DNA of 64,000 nt, from the NCBI RefSeq assembly GCF_001423615.1, contig NZ_LMOU01000001.1, positions 2,346,862 through 2,410,861 of the forward strand. Direction: 5' to 3'. Each line of letters begins with the position of its first letter. Position 1 is the first letter of the stretch. The translations under genes were made by a program, and so were the position numbers. Source of the DNA: Microbacterium sp. Leaf159. Its GTDB lineage: Bacteria > Actinomycetota > Actinomycetes > Actinomycetales > Microbacteriaceae. Below the pieces are notes generated by a model that saw only the letters and a list, made by a program, of their open reading frames with translations, searched no databases and had not been told where the DNA came from. Shown here in pieces: positions 17,322 through 25,282 of this stretch.

Positions 17322-18695
17322 TCACACGCCGCGCGGTATGACGCGAGGAGCGAGCACCGCCGCGGCCAGCGCGATGACGCCGGCGAGGGCGAACACCGCG
17401 ACGAACGGGTCGGCGATGGATGCGAGACCGGTGAACAGCACTCCCGTGATCGCCAGCGCGAGCGCACTTCCGAAGGAGTCGGCCACCGTCATGGCCGCGC
17501 TGTTGAAGCCCTGATTCTCGGGGGCGGACATCTCGAGGGTCAGGGCGCTGGTCCGCGGACTCATCAGCCCCATACCCGCCCCGGCGACGATCCACGCGAC
17601 GATGATGACGACGACCGGCGCGGTGAGCACCGCCGCGGCGAGCGCGAGCACGATCCCCGCGACGACGAGGATCGTGCCGATGCGCACGGCGGCGACGCTC
17701 GAGAGCCGCACCCCCATGCGCCCCTGCACGGTGGCGGAGGCCGACCACGCGAGCGCCCCGCCGGTGAGGGACAGCCCTGCGATCGTGGGCGAGACCTCGT
17801 AGCGCTCAGTCAGCAGGTAGGGGATGTACACCTGAGCGCCGAAGAACCCGGCAGCCGCGAGTCCGCGGACGAGCAGCACCGAGGGCAGCCCTCGTCGGGC
17901 GCGCAGGGTTCCGGCGGGCAGCAGCGCCCGCACCGCGACGAGCGCCACGACGACGGCTGCGGCGGCGAGCACGGGGCCGGCACCGGGGATGTCGCCGACG
18001 AGGTTGAGGACGAGCACGGCGACCGCTGCGAGCACCGACCACCCGATCCGGCCGAACGCCCACGGCGTCGCGGCATCGCCGTCGCCCGACAGCCCGCGGA
18101 GAGCGGGAACGACCATCAGCAGGGCGGGGACCACCAGGAAGACGACGCCGAGGAACACCCAGTGCCAGCTCCACAGTTCGGTGACGGCTCCGGCCACGGT
18201 CGGTCCGACGAGCGAGGGCACGACCCATGCCGCCGCGAATCCGGCGAAGATCGCGGGGTGCAGCGAGCGCGGGTAGACGCGTGCGACGACCACATAGAGC
18301 GCGACCATCAGCCCGCCGTTGCCGAGGCCCTGAGCGAAGCGCCCGGCGACGAGCACCTCCATGGTCGGCGCGAATCCGGCCACCAGGAGCCCGACGACGA
18401 ACAGCGCGACCGAGGCGTACAGCGGCGCGACCGGTCCGCGGCGATCCGCCCAATTGCCCGCGACGACCATGCCGATCACGCCCGTCGCCAGCGGACCCGC
18501 GAATGCCAGCGCATACAGCCGCTCCCCGGCGAGGTCGATGCTCACCGCCGGCATCACGGTCGTGACGGCGAGCGATTCGAACGCCCCGAGGAAGACGAGC
18601 GCGCAGGCGCCGATGGTGATCCAGAGGTACGCGCCGCTCATGATGCCGGGGGCGGCGACCTTCGCGGTCTGCGCCCCACCCGTGTCGGTGGTCAT
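17322..18695 (-). CDS. MFS transporter, 14-helix DHA2-like drug efflux type
   Basis: 457 residues from the ATG at 18695 (an in-frame GTG lies at 18701). Around 12-14 hydrophobic helices, the WADRRGPVAPLY loop between helices 2 and 3 and an RFAQGLGNGG helix identify an MFS exporter. The promoter immediately upstream has the distorted spacing of MerR-activated promoters (see 18703-18734), so expression is probably induced by a small molecule or redox signal sensed by an unlinked MerR protein. The -10 ends 7 nt before the ATG, implying leaderless mRNA. Substrate unknown. Confidence 0.87.
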   Translation of the reverse strand: MTTDTGGAQTAKVAAPGIMSGAYLWITIGACALVFLGAFESLAVTTVMPAVSIDLAGERLYALAFAGPLATGVIGMVVAGNWADRRGPVAPLYASVALFVVGLLVAGFAPTMEVLVAGRFAQGLGNGGLMVALYVVVARVYPRSLHPAIFAGFAAAWVVPSLVGPTVAGAVTELWSWHWVFLGVVFLVVPALLMVVPALRGLSGDGDAATPWAFGRIGWSVLAAVAVLVLNLVGDIPGAGPVLAAAAVVVALVAVRALLPAGTLRARRGLPSVLLVRGLAAAGFFGAQVYIPYLLTERYEVSPTIAGLSLTGGALAWSASATVQGRMGVRLSSVAAVRIGTILVVAGIVLALAAAVLTAPVVVIIVAWIVAGAGMGLMSPRTSALTLEMSAPENQGFNSAAMTVADSFGSALALAITGVLFTGLASIADPFVAVFALAGVIALAAAVLAPRVIPRGV

Positions 18696-18702
18696 AGGCA
18701 CG

Positions 18703-18734
18703 ACCGTAGAACCTCAACAAAAGTTGAGGTCAAG
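18703..18734 (-). promoter_or_regulatory. MerR-type promoter with dyad in a 20-bp spacer
   Basis: On the minus strand, TTGACC (18729-18734) and TACGGT (18703-18708) are separated by 20 bp. The palindrome ACCTCAAC-N5-GTTGAGGT (18711-18731) fills the spacer and overlaps the -35. Overlong 19-20-bp spacers with a central dyad are the hallmark of MerR-family activation. It drives the MFS gene starting at 18695. Confidence 0.75.
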
Positions 18735-18754
18735 CGGGGTTCAGCGAGCGCGCG

Positions 18755-19864
18755 TCAGCGAACCGGCAGGAAGTGCGTCGGCGTCGGCGCCTGGGCGGTG
18801 TGACGGATGCCGAGCGGCGCCCCCGTGCGCTCATCGAGGTCGAGCAGCGCGACGGTGTCGGAGCGCTGCCCGGCGACCAAGAGCTTGCCCTGGTGCACGA
18901 GGTGATGCCGCGGCCAGTCGACGCCCGAGTCGGCGAGCGCGATCGGCTCGAGGCTCTCGCCTCCCCCGCGCACGCGCAGGGCCGCGATCGTGTTGCTGCC
19001 GCGGAGCGCCGTGTAGAGGAACTGCGCATCGCGTGTGCGGGCGAGCTCGGCGGGGAAGTCCACGCCGATCTCGGCGATCGGGCTCGCCATCACCGACGAC
19101 GCCACCCCCCACGTGCCGTCTCGGCTCGCGGCGAGCGTGAACACCTCGCACGAGTACTCGGTGACGACGTGCAGATGACCGCTGGGGTGCACGACCATAT
19201 GCCGGGGGCCGGTGCCGAGCGGCAGCACGACCTCGTGATCGAGCGCGAGCCCGCCGGCGGTCTGACGCCAGATCCGCACGAGATCGAAGCCCAGGTCGGT
19301 CGTGGCGATGCGGCCGTCGGGCAGGAACGCCGAGGCGTGCGCATGCGAGACGCGCGCCTCTCCGCCGGCCGTGAGTTCACCGGAGTACGGATCGGATGCT
19401 GCGGCGGCGACCCCCGCGGGCGGCGCCGTCTCGATCGGCTCGCCGAGGAGCGCCGCGCGCAGCTCGGCGGCCTTGTTCACGGCATCCGGGATCAGGTGCC
19501 CCTGGGCGTCGATGCCGATGCGGACGACACGTCCGTCGCCGTAGCAGCTCGCGATCAGCCACGATCCGCTGGGGGAGACGGCCACATGGCAGACGGAGTC
19601 GCCCGCCTCGACGGGTTCCCCCAGCGGCCGCAGCGTCGATTCACCGCTCCGCGAGAACGCCTGCACCGCGGCATCCCCCTCGAGCGCCGCGTACACGACG
19701 TCGAGGGTCGGATGCTGCGCCAGCCACGAGGGCGACGGGGTCTTCGTGACCGCGCCGCGGTACTCGAGGGCGGTCTGCCTGTCGGAGTCGCCCGCCAACA
19801 GGCCGATGCCGTCGGCGGAACCGTCCATTGCGGGGCCGTACCCGCCGAGCCAGAACCGAGTCAC
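18755..19864 (-). CDS. Lactonase-family seven-bladed beta-propeller protein
   Basis: 369 residues from a GTG at 19864. Repeated blade motifs (HVAVSPSGSWLIAS, HAHASAFLPDGRIATTDLGFD, HMVVHPSGHLHVVTEY) match the 6-phosphogluconolactonase-type lactonase family (Pgl/YbhE). No signal peptide is seen, so it is probably cytosolic. It begins 7 bp after the purA stop and is likely cotranscribed with it. A true lactonase role in the pentose phosphate pathway is possible but not proven by motif. Confidence 0.82.
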   Translation of the reverse strand: MTRFWLGGYGPAMDGSADGIGLLAGDSDRQTALEYRGAVTKTPSPSWLAQHPTLDVVYAALEGDAAVQAFSRSGESTLRPLGEPVEAGDSVCHVAVSPSGSWLIASCYGDGRVVRIGIDAQGHLIPDAVNKAAELRAALLGEPIETAPPAGVAAAASDPYSGELTAGGEARVSHAHASAFLPDGRIATTDLGFDLVRIWRQTAGGLALDHEVVLPLGTGPRHMVVHPSGHLHVVTEYSCEVFTLAASRDGTWGVASSVMASPIAEIGVDFPAELARTRDAQFLYTALRGSNTIAALRVRGGGESLEPIALADSGVDWPRHHLVHQGKLLVAGQRSDTVALLDLDERTGAPLGIRHTAQAPTPTHFLPVR

Positions 19865-19871
19865 GGCGCGC

Positions 19872-21158
19872 TCAGTCGAGCAGGTCGTGGCGCACGATGA
19901 CCTGATCGCGCTCGGGGCCGACGCCGATGACCGAGATGCGAGTGTTGCTCATGCCCTCGAGCGCGATCACGTAGTCCTGTGCGTTCTTGGGCAGGTCGTC
20001 GAATGTGCGCGCGGTCGAGATGTCTTCGCTCCAGCCGGGGAAGTACTCGAGCACAGGGGCCGCGTGGTGGAAGTCGGTCTGGTTGACCGGCACCTCGTCG
20101 AAGCGCCGACCGTCTACGTCGTAGGCGACGCAGACCGGGATCTGCTCGAGGCCCGTCAGGATGTCGAGCTTGGTGAGCACCAGGTCGGTGATGCCGTTGA
20201 CGCGGGTCGCGTAGCGCGTGATGGGCGCGTCGTACCAGCCGACGCGACGAGGACGGCCGGTGGTCGTGCCGAACTCGAAGCCGCGCGAGCGCAGCCACTC
20301 ACCCTGCTCGTCGAACAGCTCGGTCGGGAACGGACCCGAGCCGACACGGGTCGTGTACGCCTTGACGATGCCGACGATGCGATCGAGCGCACCGGGTCCG
20401 ACGCCCGAGCCGGTCGACGCGCCACCGGCGGTCGCCGACGACGACGTGACGAACGGGTAGGTACCGTGGTCGACGTCGAGCATGGTGGCCTGGCCGCCCT
20501 CGAACACGACGACCTCGCCGCGGTGCAGCGCTTCGTCGAGCAGGTAGCCGGTGTCGGCGACCATGGGACGCAGGCGCTCGGCGTACGACAGCAGGTCTTC
20601 GACGATCTCGTCGGCCGTGATCGCACGACGGTTGAAGATCTTCACCAGCAGGTGGTTCTTCTGGTCGAGCGCGCCCTCGACCTTCTGGCGCAGGATGTTC
20701 TCGTCGAACAGATCCTGCACGCGGATGCCGACGCGGTTGATCTTGTCGGCGTACGCCGGACCGATGCCGCGGCCGGTCGTGCCGATCATGCGCTTGCCGA
20801 GGAAGCGCTCGGTGACCTTGTCGAGCGTGCGGTGGTACTGGGTGATGATGTGCGCGTTGGCGCTCACCTTGAGACGCGAGACGTCGATGCCGCGGCCGCC
20901 GAGGGCCTCGAGCTCGCTGAAGAGCACCTCGAGGTCGATCACGACGCCGTTGCCGATCACCGGGGTGACCCCGGGCGACAGGATGCCCGAAGGCAGCAGG
21001 TGCAGGGCGTACTTCTCGTTGCCGACCACGACCGTGTGGCCCGCGTTGTTGCCGCCGTTGAACTTGACGACCCAGTCGGTGCGCTCGCCGAGCAGGTCGG
21101 TGGCCTTGCCCTTGCCCTCATCGCCCCACTGGACGCCGACGATAACGATTCCTGGCAT
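19872..21158 (-). CDS. purA: Adenylosuccinate synthetase
   Basis: 428 residues from the ATG at 21158 (AAGGGGG upstream). It starts [18 protein letters not shown], the GTP-binding and catalytic Asp/Lys loop. The [15 protein letters not shown] site, the [14 protein letters not shown] loop and the [11 protein letters not shown] segment are all conserved. Length is normal for the family. It joins IMP and aspartate using GTP, the first committed step to AMP. A -10-like TAGGAT (minus strand, 21224-21229) would give a leader of about 60 nt. Confidence 0.98.
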   Translation of the reverse strand: MPGIVIVGVQWGDEGKGKATDLLGERTDWVVKFNGGNNAGHTVVVGNEKYALHLLPSGILSPGVTPVIGNGVVIDLEVLFSELEALGGRGIDVSRLKVSANAHIITQYHRTLDKVTERFLGKRMIGTTGRGIGPAYADKINRVGIRVQDLFDENILRQKVEGALDQKNHLLVKIFNRRAITADEIVEDLLSYAERLRPMVADTGYLLDEALHRGEVVVFEGGQATMLDVDHGTYPFVTSSSATAGGASTGSGVGPGALDRIVGIVKAYTTRVGSGPFPTELFDEQGEWLRSRGFEFGTTTGRPRRVGWYDAPITRYATRVNGITDLVLTKLDILTGLEQIPVCVAYDVDGRRFDEVPVNQTDFHHAAPVLEYFPGWSEDISTARTFDDLPKNAQDYVIALEGMSNTRISVIGVGPERDQVIVRHDLLD

Positions 21159-21226
21159 GGGTATCCCCCTTGCTTTCGCCGGGTTTGCACCGGCTGATGA
21201 GCTGGCCCTTGTCGGGCGACTCCATC

Positions 21227-21532
21227 CTACCGAAGGGCTGTTTCGCGGCCGTTTCGGGTCTGTGGACGGGCGAAGGTCACGAGGTACCCGTCGACTGCAC
21301 GCGCGATCTCCTGGTGCTCGATGTCCGAGGTGTAGCGGATGTGCTCCAACTCCGCGACGAGCGCAGAAGTCGCGTCTCGAACACCCGAGCCGTCCCTCTC
21401 GAACAGTCCGACCCGTGATGCGACGAAGCTCTCGAACTCGACGAGGTCTGCTTCGCCCGATCCACGACGGTCGTACTGACACGCGATCTCAGCGACCAGG
21501 GATGCGTTGTATGCCGAAACCGAGTCGCTCAT
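21227..21532 (-). CDS. Hypothetical small protein coupled to the next gene
   Basis: 101 residues, helical and acidic in the centre, with no recognised motif, signal or membrane segment. Its ATG at 21532 overlaps the stop of the upstream 404-residue gene (ATGA), so the two are translationally coupled and probably work together. Its stop lies on top of the candidate purA promoter. Confidence 0.7.
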   Translation of the reverse strand: MSDSVSAYNASLVAEIACQYDRRGSGEADLVEFESFVASRVGLFERDGSGVRDATSALVAELEHIRYTSDIEHQEIARAVDGYLVTFARPQTRNGRETALR

Positions 21533-22743
21533 ACCGGTCGCGACTTCGCGCGGTTCGCCGCGAACAGGGTTTCCAGGCGTTGGGCCTCGGGAGAGCCGGG
21601 TTCGGGAGCACGGAGCTGCGATGGTACCGTCACCGCCGGGGCGAGGACGTCACTGCCCTGCACCGTGGGGACGAACCGCGGATCGATCCAGGTGCCGCCG
21701 ACCATCGGCGCGCCCCACTCCGAGTTCAGCGTCGGAGCATCCACCCAACGATGGGAGAAACCACCCTTATGTTCCGTGACGTTGCTCACTGACAGGTGGG
21801 GGCGCACCAAGGGCGCATACTCCGTGCCGAACCACGTCAACCACTGAGCCCTCGCCGGTAGACCGCTCCATCCGCCCTCGAAGTGGGGGAAATCTGCGGT
21901 CGCGAGCCAGCTGTGATTCAGTTCGACGAACGCGAAGAAGCTCCGCGAGCGTGTCGCCACATCGATCAGGAAGTCCTCCACGGCGGACAGGAGTCCTGCC
22001 TTCTCGATCGCGTCGAGACGAATCGAGACGCGAACGCTGTGATACCGCATCCTGATATCGCGCGACCAGCCGGAGATGCTCCCCGAGACCTTCTGACCAT
22101 TGACGAACATCAGGCTCGACACTCCGCACTCCTGCGCGAAGACCTCGAAGAAGGCCTCGTCGGGGTCGCGGGGAAGCCGCCCCTGCATCGGCTCGTAGGT
22201 TCCGAAACGCACGGGCACCGCGAGCGGGAAGCGATATCGCGCACTCTCGAGATAGTCACGCGCGAAGTCGACGCTGCCGTCTTTCAATCGGAACCATGCG
22301 AAGTGCATCCATGTCTCTGGCGGTGACTCGACCACCTGAGCCTCCGCAACCGGACGGGCCACCTCCTGCTGCGGGTCGACGACCGTGCCGCCGATGCGCT
22401 CCGCGAGCCGGGATGCGAAGGCGACCGCCGCCGTCACGCTCGTGTCGTCGGCCGTCGCGGAGAATCCTTCGGGACCTGTCTGCACGTCGTAGGAGACATG
22501 GATGCTGTAGAGCACCGTCGCCCCCGCGACCTGAGGGACACCCTCGGGGAGGTCTTCCGCGTCGATCTGCATCGGCCCGTCGAGCCCGAACGCCATGCGG
22601 CGAGGGCGTTTGTGGTCGACCGACAGGATCGTGTTCGACCCTCGATCGACCTGCGCCTTCAGCCCCCAGTCTGCCGTGACGACCTTGACCAGTTCCCTCG
22701 TCGTCAGCGAGACCTTGCCATACACATCGAGGTCATAAGACAT
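21529..22743 (-). CDS. Uncharacterised MSYDL-type protein
   Basis: 404 residues from the ATG at 22743. It starts MSYDLDVYGK and contains a segment about the SVTAAVAFASRLAERIGGTVVDPQ helix and then FPLAVPVRFGTYEPMQGRL. From memory, this layout resembles a widespread uncharacterised soluble family (proteins that start MSYDL or similar and are often encoded singly), but no function is known to me. There is no signal peptide or membrane segment. It forms a two-gene operon with the 101-residue protein. Confidence 0.75.
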   Translation of the reverse strand: MSYDLDVYGKVSLTTRELVKVVTADWGLKAQVDRGSNTILSVDHKRPRRMAFGLDGPMQIDAEDLPEGVPQVAGATVLYSIHVSYDVQTGPEGFSATADDTSVTAAVAFASRLAERIGGTVVDPQQEVARPVAEAQVVESPPETWMHFAWFRLKDGSVDFARDYLESARYRFPLAVPVRFGTYEPMQGRLPRDPDEAFFEVFAQECGVSSLMFVNGQKVSGSISGWSRDIRMRYHSVRVSIRLDAIEKAGLLSAVEDFLIDVATRSRSFFAFVELNHSWLATADFPHFEGGWSGLPARAQWLTWFGTEYAPLVRPHLSVSNVTEHKGGFSHRWVDAPTLNSEWGAPMVGGTWIDPRFVPTVQGSDVLAPAVTVPSQLRAPEPGSPEAQRLETLFAANRAKSRPV

Positions 22744-22791
22744 CGAGCACCAACCCCCTCCAGGCCACTGCCTCACATCATGCCGGACAGT

Positions 22792-22859
22792 GCCGACATC
22801 GCCGAAGCTCTGACAGAAAAGCGTCGGGTGCTGTCGCTTCGGCGCATCGCCGATGTCGG
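22792..22859. promoter_or_regulatory. Structured leader upstream of the EamA gene
   Basis: GCCGACATCG (22792-22801) can pair with CGATGTCGGT (22851-22860) and CCGAAGC (22802-22808) with GCTTCGG (22836-22842), leaving an 8-nt bulge on the 3' side. If transcribed this would be a long hairpin ending about 20 nt before the ATG. Transcription start and function are unknown. Confidence 0.4.
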
Positions 22860-22881
22860 TGGCCGGTGCCAGGATCGAAGG

Positions 22882-23817
22882 ATGCCGAAGACCGGTCCCG
22901 TCCAGCGCGACGACAGCCTGAATCCCGAGAAGCCCCGCACACAGGGTCCGCTCGTGCTGGTCGCCGCCCTCGTGACGGTGGTGCTGTGGGCGTCGGCGTT
23001 CATCGGCATCCGCGGTGCAGGTCCGCACTTCGACCCCGGCGCCCTGGCACTGCTGCGCATGGCCGTGGGCACCGTGGTGCTCGCGATCATCGCGGTGCGC
23101 CACGGCATCCGTCTTCCCGAGCGCCGGCAGTGGTGGCTCGTCGCGGTGTGGGGTGTCGGCTGGTTCTGCGTCTACAACCTCGCGCTGAATGCCGCCGAGC
23201 GCACCCTCGATGCGGGCACGGCGGCGATGGTCGTGAACCTCGCACCCCTCATGGTCGTCGTCTTCAGCGGACTGTTCCTGCGCGAGGGCTTCCCGAAGCC
23301 ACTCATCATCGGAGCCCCGATCGCGTTCCTCGGCGTGGTGCTGATCGGCATGAACTCGTCGACGAGCGAGGGGCCCGACATCACGGGGCTGCTGCTCGCG
23401 TTGCTGGCCGCCGTGATGTACGCCGGCTGCACCCTGCTGCAGAAGCGCCTGCTCAGCGGGGGCACCGATGCGACGACCCTCACCTTCCTCGGCGCGGCCG
23501 CCGGCACCGTCGCGCTGCTGCCCTGGGTGGGAAGCCTGATCGGCGCACTGCAGACCGCACCCCTCGGCTCGACGCTGTGGGTCGTGTATCTCGGCATCTT
23601 CCCGACCGCGATCGCGTTCACGACCTGGGCCTACGTGCTGCAGCGCAGCACCGCCGGGCAGACGTCGGCCACGACCTACGTCGTTCCTGCGATCGCGATC
23701 CTGATGTCGTGGGCGATCCTCGGTGAGGTGCCGACCCCGCTGATGTTCGTCGGCGGCGCGCTGTGCCTGCTCGGCGTGCTCGTCACCCGGATGAAGTGGG
23801 GTCGCCGCACGTCCTGA
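22882..23817 (+). CDS. EamA/DMT-superfamily transporter
   Basis: 311 residues from the ATG at 22882 (GGATCGAAGG upstream). Ten hydrophobic helices in two EamA repeats (about residues 25-150 and 165-300) are apparent, with the typical VVLWASAFIGIRG first helix and LQRSTAGQTSATTYVVPAIA near the end. Family members export amino acids or metabolites across the plasma membrane. The substrate cannot be inferred from neighbours. Confidence 0.88.
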   Translation: MPKTGPVQRDDSLNPEKPRTQGPLVLVAALVTVVLWASAFIGIRGAGPHFDPGALALLRMAVGTVVLAIIAVRHGIRLPERRQWWLVAVWGVGWFCVYNLALNAAERTLDAGTAAMVVNLAPLMVVVFSGLFLREGFPKPLIIGAPIAFLGVVLIGMNSSTSEGPDITGLLLALLAAVMYAGCTLLQKRLLSGGTDATTLTFLGAAAGTVALLPWVGSLIGALQTAPLGSTLWVVYLGIFPTAIAFTTWAYVLQRSTAGQTSATTYVVPAIAILMSWAILGEVPTPLMFVGGALCLLGVLVTRMKWGRRTS

Positions 23818-23835
23818 CCCAGGCGGGCTGAACCC

Positions 23836-25281
23836 TCAGCGCGGTGACACCGACCGGCGCTGACGGATCGACCCGCGCTGCGCCTCGACGCTCGCGAGCA
23901 TGTCACCCGCGAGCTTGCGCTTGAGTTCGAGCGACTCCCCGATCTCGGCGGCGAGCCTCGGGCGGGTGCGGATCAGCTCGTCGATCGTGGCGAGCGGCAG
24001 CACGAGAACGGTCAGGATCTCGCCCGCGACCGTCACGGCCTGCGTCCGTTCGCGGGTGAGCGCAGTCTGGCCGATCAGGTCGCCCTTCTCCGCCGACGTG
24101 AATTCGACGCGACCGCCGTCGACCTCGATCGCGAGCACCGCTCGACCCGACACGACCACCCGCACCTCGTCGGGAACGACACCGCTGGCGAGGACGACCT
24201 CGCCGACGCCGTAGCGCTCGAGATGCGAGTTCTGCGTCATCGCCTCGAGATCGTCGTCGTGCAGGTGCAGCGTTCCGGCGATCTCGGCCAGCGCCTCGGC
24301 GAGGCGACCGGGCTCGGCGATCGGGTCGGTGGCATCGCCGTCGAGCGCGAATCCACGCCGCCGCGCCGCGTACCAGACCCACGACAGGTACATCGAGAGT
24401 GCGCGTCCGGCATCCGCGGGTCCCGCGACCGGAATCGAGACGCCGTACGCCCCACCCCCGGAATAGCTGACGGAGGCGCGCTCCCGGTCGGCGAGCATCG
24501 GCAGCGCATCGGCGACCTCGACGAGCAGAGCCATGACCTCGTGCGGGGGGTCATCGGTCGCGAACTTCACGTCGGTGGATGCCGAGTACGGCCCGTCCGG
24601 CTCGGAGAGGTTCGTGAACGACGCCCCCGAGAGGCTCGAGTTCGGGACGATCTGGATGCCGGAGCCCGTGTCGATGTGCACGGCACGCCAGTTGACCTCG
24701 ACCACCCGCCCCTTGACGCCTGCCGCATCGAGGAAGTCGCCGATCTTGAACGGCTGCTCGAACAGCAGCAGCAGGCCCGAGATGACGCCGCCGACCGCAT
24801 TCTGCAGCGCGAGGCCGATCACGATCGACCCGACACCGAGGGCCGTGAAGAGCCCGCCCACGTCGGCATCCCACACCCACGAGAACAGCAGAGCGAGACC
24901 GAGGGCGACGAGCACGAGACGGGCGATCTCGACGAAGATCGTCGGGATCCGCTTGCGCCACGAGTCCTCGGCGGCGTTGGCGAACAGCGCGACGTTGAAC
25001 GACGACAGCAGCAGCAGGATCACGAGGAACCCGAAGACCGTCGCGGCGACGCGGGTCCACACCTGGTCGGCGGGCGACTGGATCGCGAAGGCCAGCAGCG
25101 CGAACAGTGCGCCGACCGGGATCACCCCGTTGCGCAGCAGGCGCAGGGGTCCCGCGAGCGGGTTGTTGCGGCGTCGGAGTCCGTTGATCAGCTCGGTGAG
25201 GACGACGAGAAGCACCGGCACGCCGACGGCGAGGGCGATGACCCACCAGCCCCAGCCGTCGCGGAACGCGTCGTCGAGCAT
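23836..25281 (-). CDS. MscS-like channel with cyclic-nucleotide-binding domain (bCNG type)
   Basis: 481 residues. Four to five N-terminal helices (residues about 12-165) lead into the MscS pore and beta domain (ALGVGSIVIGLALQNAVGGVISG pore helix, abbreviated; then FKIGDFLDAAGVKGRVVEVNWRA). A C-terminal cNMP-binding fold occupies about residues 350-460. Its phosphate-binding cassette reads GDLIGQTALTRERTQAV: the Arg is present but the usual Glu that contacts the ribose is Gln. This is the domain order of the bacterial cyclic nucleotide gated (bCNG) channels within the MscS superfamily. It starts one base after the cyclase-like gene ends, so the pair is an operon. Confidence 0.88.
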   Translation of the reverse strand: MLDDAFRDGWGWWVIALAVGVPVLLVVLTELINGLRRRNNPLAGPLRLLRNGVIPVGALFALLAFAIQSPADQVWTRVAATVFGFLVILLLLSSFNVALFANAAEDSWRKRIPTIFVEIARLVLVALGLALLFSWVWDADVGGLFTALGVGSIVIGLALQNAVGGVISGLLLLFEQPFKIGDFLDAAGVKGRVVEVNWRAVHIDTGSGIQIVPNSSLSGASFTNLSEPDGPYSASTDVKFATDDPPHEVMALLVEVADALPMLADRERASVSYSGGGAYGVSIPVAGPADAGRALSMYLSWVWYAARRRGFALDGDATDPIAEPGRLAEALAEIAGTLHLHDDDLEAMTQNSHLERYGVGEVVLASGVVPDEVRVVVSGRAVLAIEVDGGRVEFTSAEKGDLIGQTALTRERTQAVTVAGEILTVLVLPLATIDELIRTRPRLAAEIGESLELKRKLAGDMLASVEAQRGSIRQRRSVSPR

Positions 25282-25282
25282 G

